Part shown: positions 59,251 to 64,000 of the stretch, one piece after another
How the letters are laid out: each line of letters starts with the position of its first letter
How positions within the stretch are numbered: position 1 is the stretch's first letter
From: Burkholderia cepacia
Lineage (GTDB): Bacteria > Pseudomonadota > Gammaproteobacteria > Burkholderiales > Burkholderiaceae
NCBI RefSeq assembly: GCF_029962485.1
Contig: NZ_CP073637.1
Span: 1-64,000 of the forward strand
DNA: 64,000 nucleotides
Reading direction: 5' to 3'
Notes under the pieces: model-generated
Databases searched by the model: none
Told to the model about the DNA's origin: nothing
What the model saw: only the letters and a program-made list of their open reading frames with translations
Translations under genes and position numbers: made by a program

Positions 59251-60620
59251 GAGCGGCTCCGGATCGTCCATTTGCCCGTGTTGCTGTCGACTTCGCCGGA
59301 CAGGCCGTTACGCGCGAGGCGCTGCGTGAAATCGGGATCGACCTTGACCTCCGGCTTGAAGCCGACATCGAGCCGCCGGTCGTGATAGTCGAGCGACGCG
59401 ATGCCGTTCAGCGGCAGCGCGCCCATCGAACGCGACAGCCCGCTCGACAGCGAGAGGAAATCGTTCGGCGACAGCTCGCCGGCCGCGAGCCGAAGCTGGT
59501 CGAGCTGGCGCTGCATCTGCGCGGGCGGATCGAGCACCGTCGTCGTCTTCGGGAAGGCGGACAGCAGCGTTTCGGTGATCTGCGCGGACAACGCATCGCG
59601 CTCGCGCGACAGCTTCCACCAGTGCAGGTTCATCCCGATCACCGCGACACCGAGCGTCGCCGCGACGAGCGCGAGCGGCACGCGCAGGCGCTTCACCGTC
59701 GCGCGGTCGAAGCGCCACGGCTGCGACTCGAATTCGAACTGGCACAGATCGAACTTCTCGGCGAGCGCACGACGCGCAAACGTGTCGAACGGCAGCGGGG
59801 CGGCGCCCGGCAACAACGCCGAGTCAGATCGGCTGACCGACGCGAGCCGCGGCTCCGCGCCCGGTTCGCCGAGTTCGTACAGTTCGACGTCGCCGCCACG
59901 TGCGAGCGCGGTCAGCGTGCCGGCCGCGCGCGCCGCGGGCGCCACGAAGCCTTCGCCGAGTGCGCCACGCGCCACTGCGAGTTCCAGGCGCGGCGCACCG
60001 GCCACGGCCGGCTGCGCGCCAGCCTCGACGAGCACCGGTTCGACCGACGTCGCGAGTCCGAGCACCGCGGCGACCGTCGCCGGACGGGCGGCCGGCTCGG
60101 CGGCATCCTTGGCGAGCGCGGCAGCGTCGGCGCGCTCGCCGTCGGCCGGCGCAATCAATGCCGTTTCCGCCGGCGCGCGCGGCGCCGGCAGGCAGCGCGT
60201 TGCGGGCACCGCGCTCAGGTGCCGGTGGCCGGCCGCCGTGAACGCTTCGCAGATCGTGCGGAACCACGCGCGATCGACGACGGCCAGCACGCGGCGCCCG
60301 TCGGGCAACGCGGCCGGATCGAGCGCGATGTGGCAGCCGAGCGGATCCTGGATCAGTTGATCCTCGACGATGTTCGGCAGCGCCTGGCGCAGCTTCGGCC
60401 CTTTCAGCGGCGGGACGGTCGCGGCCAGCAGCAGCACGTCGCGCGCGGCGACGATCAGGACCGTCGCGTTCGCGCGCGGCAGCAGCGCGAGCGCGGCGCG
60501 GCCGGCGCGCTGCACCTGGCCGGCCTTGTCGACGAGCGTGAACGGCAGCTCGGGCCACTGCCATTCCTGCAACGGCACGGCAGGCTCGCGCGGCGGCAAA
60601 GAAACAATCAACGTGCTCAC
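59247..60620 (-). CDS. gspL: Type II secretion protein GspL
   Basis: The 457-residue protein has an actin-like cytoplasmic domain that binds the GspE ATPase (with AALPDGRRVLAVVDRAWF), a membrane helix near 335-355 (RVPLALVAATLGVAVIGMNL) and a periplasmic domain. A low-complexity Ala/Glu/Pro region near 150-210 is longer than usual. It follows gspK by 26 bp. Confidence 0.9.
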   Translation of the reverse strand: MSTLIVSLPPREPAVPLQEWQWPELPFTLVDKAGQVQRAGRAALALLPRANATVLIVAARDVLLLAATVPPLKGPKLRQALPNIVEDQLIQDPLGCHIALDPAALPDGRRVLAVVDRAWFRTICEAFTAAGHRHLSAVPATRCLPAPRAPAETALIAPADGERADAAALAKDAAEPAARPATVAAVLGLATSVEPVLVEAGAQPAVAGAPRLELAVARGALGEGFVAPAARAAGTLTALARGGDVELYELGEPGAEPRLASVSRSDSALLPGAAPLPFDTFARRALAEKFDLCQFEFESQPWRFDRATVKRLRVPLALVAATLGVAVIGMNLHWWKLSRERDALSAQITETLLSAFPKTTTVLDPPAQMQRQLDQLRLAAGELSPNDFLSLSSGLSRSMGALPLNGIASLDYHDRRLDVGFKPEVKVDPDFTQRLARNGLSGEVDSNTGKWTIRSRS

Positions 60621-60646
60621 AAGAGCTCCTCTCCCGATTGGCGTCG

Positions 60647-61786
60647 TTATAGCTGGTCGCGGATACGCACGACCCGCGTCGAGTGCGTGGTCGGATCACG
60701 ATACACGAGCGAGGTGCGGTCGACCTCCGCGCGATCGTGCTGGATCCGGCCATGCACGATGAAATAACTCGAATTGACGTCGACGAGGCTCGAATCGATC
60801 GTCACGTTCGGCGCGCCGGCGCCGCGCAGCGCAAGCTGCACGTCGCCAACGTTCCGGAAAAATACGGTCTCGCGGCGCGACACGAGCGCCTGCGCGGACG
60901 ACACGCTCATCCCCGGCACCAGCGACGCGATCACTTCGGCCGGTGCGGTGTTCATGTTCACCGGCGTCGTGGTCGGCAGCACGGTGACGAACGGGCGCAG
61001 CCGCGCCACCATCTCGGGTGTCACGCCATCGACGTCGAGCAGGCTGTCGACGCTCGTCATCATCAGCGGTGCGGGCCCGCGATCGCCGCCGGACATGCCG
61101 GGGTCGTCGGTGAAATCGCCGCCGCCCTGCTGGTCGGTCGTGACCGGCGCGGTCGCGGCGTTCGCCGCGGTACCGCCGCCGCCGGGCAGGTTCGGCATCT
61201 GGAAGCGCGTCGCCGAATGCAGCAGGCCCGCGCGCACCTGCAGCGCGATGCGCTTCGCGAACGCGCCGTCGTAGCCGAGCGTCGTCAGGAGGCGCTGGAA
61301 CGCCTGGAGTTGCGTGACGTTCAGCTGCAGCACGCCGGGCGCCGGCGACGACACGAGGTTGCGCAGGTTGAACTTCGCCTGCGCGTCCTCGATCGAGCCG
61401 GAGATATAGGTGTCTTCGCCGCCGCCATCGTTGGGCGCGCCGATCCGGCCGAGGAAATCCGACAGCTTCGTCTTCGCGATCGGCACGCCCCAGATCCCGC
61501 CGAGATAGGTGATGCCGGGCGCCGTGTCGCCTTCGGAGCGCAGGATCATCCGCGTCCAGTCGAGCGCGCCGCGCGCGACCCACTGCGCCTGCGCGATCAC
61601 GCGCTGGTTTTCGATGCGGCGGATCTGCACCTGCTGGCGCCACAGCATCCCCGAGACGAGGATCGCGGACAGCGCGACGACGAGCAGCGCCGTGATGATC
61701 GCCGCGCCACGCTGGCGGCGGGTACGCGCGCGACCGGCGGCGCGGTTGAAGAAGGGGGGACGGAAAGGGCGCGCGCGCATCGTCAT
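60647..61786 (-). CDS. gspK: Type II secretion minor pseudopilin GspK
   Basis: GspK caps the pseudopilus tip with GspI and GspJ. The 379-residue protein has a basic leader and the prepilin helix (RRQRGAAIITALLVVALSAI), processed at G-A by PilD/GspO. A large globular insert that marks GspK follows, with PVNMNTAPAEVIASLVPGM. As in other GspK proteins, the Glu5 found in most pseudopilins is absent. It overlaps gspJ by 4 bases. Confidence 0.93.
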   Translation of the reverse strand: MTMRARPFRPPFFNRAAGRARTRRQRGAAIITALLVVALSAILVSGMLWRQQVQIRRIENQRVIAQAQWVARGALDWTRMILRSEGDTAPGITYLGGIWGVPIAKTKLSDFLGRIGAPNDGGGEDTYISGSIEDAQAKFNLRNLVSSPAPGVLQLNVTQLQAFQRLLTTLGYDGAFAKRIALQVRAGLLHSATRFQMPNLPGGGGTAANAATAPVTTDQQGGGDFTDDPGMSGGDRGPAPLMMTSVDSLLDVDGVTPEMVARLRPFVTVLPTTTPVNMNTAPAEVIASLVPGMSVSSAQALVSRRETVFFRNVGDVQLALRGAGAPNVTIDSSLVDVNSSYFIVHGRIQHDRAEVDRTSLVYRDPTTHSTRVVRIRDQL

Positions 61787-62448
61787 TCCCCGACGAGGAA
61801 GATGCGCGTGACCGGCACGCGCAGCGACGTCGCGCCGATGCTGACCTGCAACCCCGTCACCGCGCGGGTGGGCGGCGCGTTGCCGATCTGCGGCACCTTG
61901 AGCGCGTCGTTGTTCTGCGCGAGCGCGTCGTCGGCCGTCTGCAGGTTGGTGGTCCAGCCCACGCGCGGCACGTACAGCTTCGCGTCGATCGCGCCGACGC
62001 CGCCCATCAGCGCGACCCAGCTCCAGCCTTCGACGCTGCTGTCCTTCAGCGTGCTGCGCAGCCGGTTCGCGTCGTCGATCGGCGGTGATGCATAGCGCAC
62101 GACGCGCCCGCCGGCGATCCGGTAGCGGACCACCTGCAGCCGCGGCGCGGCGCCCGGCACCTCGAGTTCGCGCACGATCTGCAGCGTATTGCCGGCGACG
62201 CCGATCGCCGGCTGGCCGGCTTCATCGTCGGTCGCGGCGAGCCGCGCATCGATGCGCATCTGGTCGAACATCTGCGCGAACACGCGCTCGTCTTCCATCG
62301 CGGACGCCACCTTGTCGCGGCCGCGCATGATCTGGTCGAGCCCGCGCCACGCGAGGATCGCGACCACCGCGAGAATCGCGATCGCGATCATCAGCTCGAT
62401 CAGTGTGAAGCCGCGGGCGCGGCGGGCGGACGGGCGTCGCATCGGCAT
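61783..62448 (-). CDS. gspJ: Type II secretion minor pseudopilin GspJ
   Basis: The 221-residue protein has the type IV prepilin cleavage site RGFTLIELMIAIAILAVVAI with Glu5, followed by a GspJ-type C-terminal domain (DQIMRGRDKVASAMEDERVF). MPMRRP at 62448 is the preferred start, leaving a short basic leader. The gene is 1 bp from the gspI stop codon and overlaps gspK. Confidence 0.93.
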   Translation of the reverse strand: MPMRRPSARRARGFTLIELMIAIAILAVVAILAWRGLDQIMRGRDKVASAMEDERVFAQMFDQMRIDARLAATDDEAGQPAIGVAGNTLQIVRELEVPGAAPRLQVVRYRIAGGRVVRYASPPIDDANRLRSTLKDSSVEGWSWVALMGGVGAIDAKLYVPRVGWTTNLQTADDALAQNNDALKVPQIGNAPPTRAVTGLQVSIGATSLRVPVTRIFLVGE

Positions 62449-62449
62449 G

Positions 62450-62857
62450 TCAGAGCGGACGGCTGGTTTCATTCGCGACCACCGTCACCATCTGTGCAAG
62501 CACGCCGGAATGGCCGGGCATGCTCACCGAAATCCGGACGCGCCGGAACACCGGGTTCGGCGTCGTGCTTACGCGCTGCGTGCAGACGAGCTGCACGTTG
62601 CCCTGCGAGCAGTCGAAGCTCTGCTCGCCGACCTCCGGCCATGCGTGCGTGAGCCGCAACTGCGCGAGCGCGTTGTCGGCGCTCCAGCCGGCCAGCAACC
62701 GGCGGTGCAGGTCGGACGCGTTGGTCGCCATCGTGCCGACCGCCCGGATCGACGCGGCGAGCGCGACCGCGATGATCGCGAGTGCGACGAGCACCTCGAT
62801 CATCGTGAAACCGCGCGATGAGGAAATGGAAGAGGGCAGGCGACGACGCATCGTCAT
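62450..62857 (-). CDS. gspI: Type II secretion minor pseudopilin GspI
   Basis: The 135-residue protein has a prepilin leader with cleavage site SRGFTMIEVLVALAIIAVAL (Glu5 present) and a short globular domain (LLAGWSADNALAQLRLTHAW). GspI organises the pseudopilus tip. The start overlaps the gspH stop by 4 bases. Confidence 0.93.
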   Translation of the reverse strand: MTMRRRLPSSISSSRGFTMIEVLVALAIIAVALAASIRAVGTMATNASDLHRRLLAGWSADNALAQLRLTHAWPEVGEQSFDCSQGNVQLVCTQRVSTTPNPVFRRVRISVSMPGHSGVLAQMVTVVANETSRPL

Positions 62858-63327
62858 TGCACCTCGTAGCGGCCGTTGCCGGTGCCGACGATCGTCGCGC
62901 TGCCGACGGCCGAGTGCAGCGTCACGCGCACCGGCGTGTCGATGCTCTCGGTGCCGAACACGACGCGGCTCGCGTGCGTGTCGGAACCCGGATAGTCGAT
63001 GTCGGCGCCGGTGACGCCGCCGTCCCAGTCGCGCGGGCGCAGCAGGTCGTCGCGCAGCGTGCGCCAGCCGTCGGGCGAGCTCACGTCGAACCGGAAACCG
63101 TGCGCGGTCGGCTGCCATGCGATCGGCCGCGCGCGCACCTGCGCTTCGTCGCCGGCCGTCTCGAACAGCAGCGCGACGCGTTGCGCTTCTTCACGCAGGT
63201 CGGTGCGCGGATTGCGCGTCAGCGACAGCGACGCGAGCGACACGAGCAGCCCGGCGATCATCAGCACGACCAGCATTTCGAGCAGCGTGAAGCCGTGCGC
63301 GCGATGACGCGGCGCGCCGTGCTTCAT
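62854..63327 (-). CDS. gspH: Type II secretion minor pseudopilin GspH
   Basis: The 157-residue protein has the prepilin site HGFTLLEMLVVLMIAGLLVS (Glu5 present) and a GspH-type domain (DEAQVRARPIAWQPTAHGFR). MKHGAPRHRAHGF at 63327 gives a normal short leader; a longer in-frame start upstream is unlikely. It follows gspG by 135 bp. Confidence 0.92.
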   Translation of the reverse strand: MKHGAPRHRAHGFTLLEMLVVLMIAGLLVSLASLSLTRNPRTDLREEAQRVALLFETAGDEAQVRARPIAWQPTAHGFRFDVSSPDGWRTLRDDLLRPRDWDGGVTGADIDYPGSDTHASRVVFGTESIDTPVRVTLHSAVGSATIVGTGNGRYEVQ

Positions 63328-63462
63328 CGGCCCGCCGTCGGCTCGCGCCGGTATGGACGACACCGCGCCGCGACGCACACGGCGATCGCGACCGCAGCGG
63401 GAGGTCGTGCGAATGGCGGGCATGAAGAACGGGAATGGAACGTCGGGCCGATCAGTGCCGGC

Positions 63463-63915
63463 TTACTGCCACGAACCGATATCGGAATCGTTGCCTTCGC
63501 CGCCTTCCTTGCCGTCGGCGCCGTAGCTGAACACGTCGATCTCGCCGTGCACGCCCGGGTTCAGGTACTTGTACCCGTTGCCCCACGGGTCGTTCGGCAG
63601 GCGTTCAAGATAGCCGCCGTCCTTCCAGTTGTTCGGGATCGGATCGGTGGTCGGCTTCTGGGTCAGCGAATTCAGACCCTGCTCCTGGGTCGGATAGCGG
63701 CCGTTGTCGAGACGGTACAGCTTGAGTGCCTGCATGATCGTGCCGATGTCCTGCTTCGCGGCGATACGGCGCGCCTCGTCCGGGCGGCTCATGATCTTCG
63801 GCACGATCAGCGCCGCCAGGATCCCGAGGATCGCGACCACCACCATGATCTCGATCAGCGTGAAACCGCGCTGACGACGCACGGCCGCGTTGCGGCAAGT
63901 GATCCACGTTTGCAT
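63463..63915 (-). CDS. gspG: Type II secretion major pseudopilin GspG
   Basis: GspG polymerises into the pseudopilus that drives secretion. The 150-residue protein has the prepilin site [20 protein letters not shown] and the conserved GspG ending with calcium-site residues ([40 protein letters not shown]). A ribosome binding site GGAAGAGG lies 10 bases upstream. It is the first gsp gene in the window; the genes for the secretin, ATPase and platform (gspD, E, F, C) should lie past the right edge. Nothing further is seen in 63916-64000. Confidence 0.97.
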   Translation of the reverse strand: MQTWITCRNAAVRRQRGFTLIEIMVVVAILGILAALIVPKIMSRPDEARRIAAKQDIGTIMQALKLYRLDNGRYPTQEQGLNSLTQKPTTDPIPNNWKDGGYLERLPNDPWGNGYKYLNPGVHGEIDVFSYGADGKEGGEGNDSDIGSWQ

Positions 63916-64000
63916 GACTGACTACCTCTTCCAAAAAATGTCGTCGATTGAGTGACGCATCCCGCGCACCGGGCGATTGCCTGACAGCAAGCTTCCGGTC

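Overview
The window is chromosomal DNA of a beta-proteobacterium, almost certainly Burkholderia and most like the B. cepacia complex. The DnaA, DnaN and GyrB sequences, the 16S/23S genes, the very high G+C, the TTG and GTG starts and the type II secretion and flagellar clusters all fit. It opens inside dnaA, so it comes from the main chromosome. Species cannot be fixed from sequence alone.

Layout. 0-5 kb: dnaA (5' end cut off), dnaN and gyrB on the + strand. 5.2-8.1 kb: a visibly A+T-richer insert with a two-gene ABC-ATPase/TOPRIM-like pair and a convergent GIY-YIG protein. 8.3-13.7 kb: a complete rRNA operon on the - strand whose 16S-23S spacer has no tRNA genes. 13.9-17.0 kb: a stress module in which an ECF sigma factor/anti-sigma pair is divergent from a catalase-family peroxidase and a cytochrome b561. 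The last two each carry a +1 frameshift in a four-base G/C run. Matching ECF-type promoters face both ways. 17.1-17.8 kb: no gene, but six copies of a roughly 53-bp iteron, each ending in a DnaA box. 17.8-26.5 kb: a type VI secretion cargo island with vgrG, a 1572-residue RHS toxin and two small presumed immunity genes. 26.5-27.6 kb: gene remnants and a second DnaA-box locus holding a seventh, inverted copy of the iteron, followed by tRNA-Val(GAC).

28-34 kb: a DUF2628-like membrane protein, an ECF41-type sigma factor with its carboxymuconolactone decarboxylase partner, the ergothioneine genes egtB and egtD, and three small exported proteins of unusual composition. 34.4-39.5 kb: a type III restriction-modification pair; the Res nuclease motif seems to lack its lysine. 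39.8-46.2 kb: a general porin, an OmpR/TctE-like two-component system and an SsuABC/NMT1-like ABC importer. 46.3-50.8 kb: fliLMNOPQR. 51.0-57.9 kb: lrgAB with a divergent LysR regulator, an EmrB-type pump with a MarR regulator, and a NodT-type outer-membrane factor. 57.9-63.9 kb: the type II secretion genes gspG to gspN; the rest of that operon lies beyond the right edge.

Most noteworthy: (1) the fixed-geometry DnaA-box iterons on both sides of the T6SS island, a candidate replication origin or DnaA-titration locus; (2) the low-G+C ATPase/TOPRIM plus GIY-YIG island, a candidate phage-defence locus; (3) the RHS toxin tip with an apparent permuted papain-like Cys-His arrangement; (4) the tRNA-less rRNA spacer; (5) the Res subunit lacking the PD-(D/E)xK lysine. 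All functions are inferred from reading the sequence; no database search was possible.
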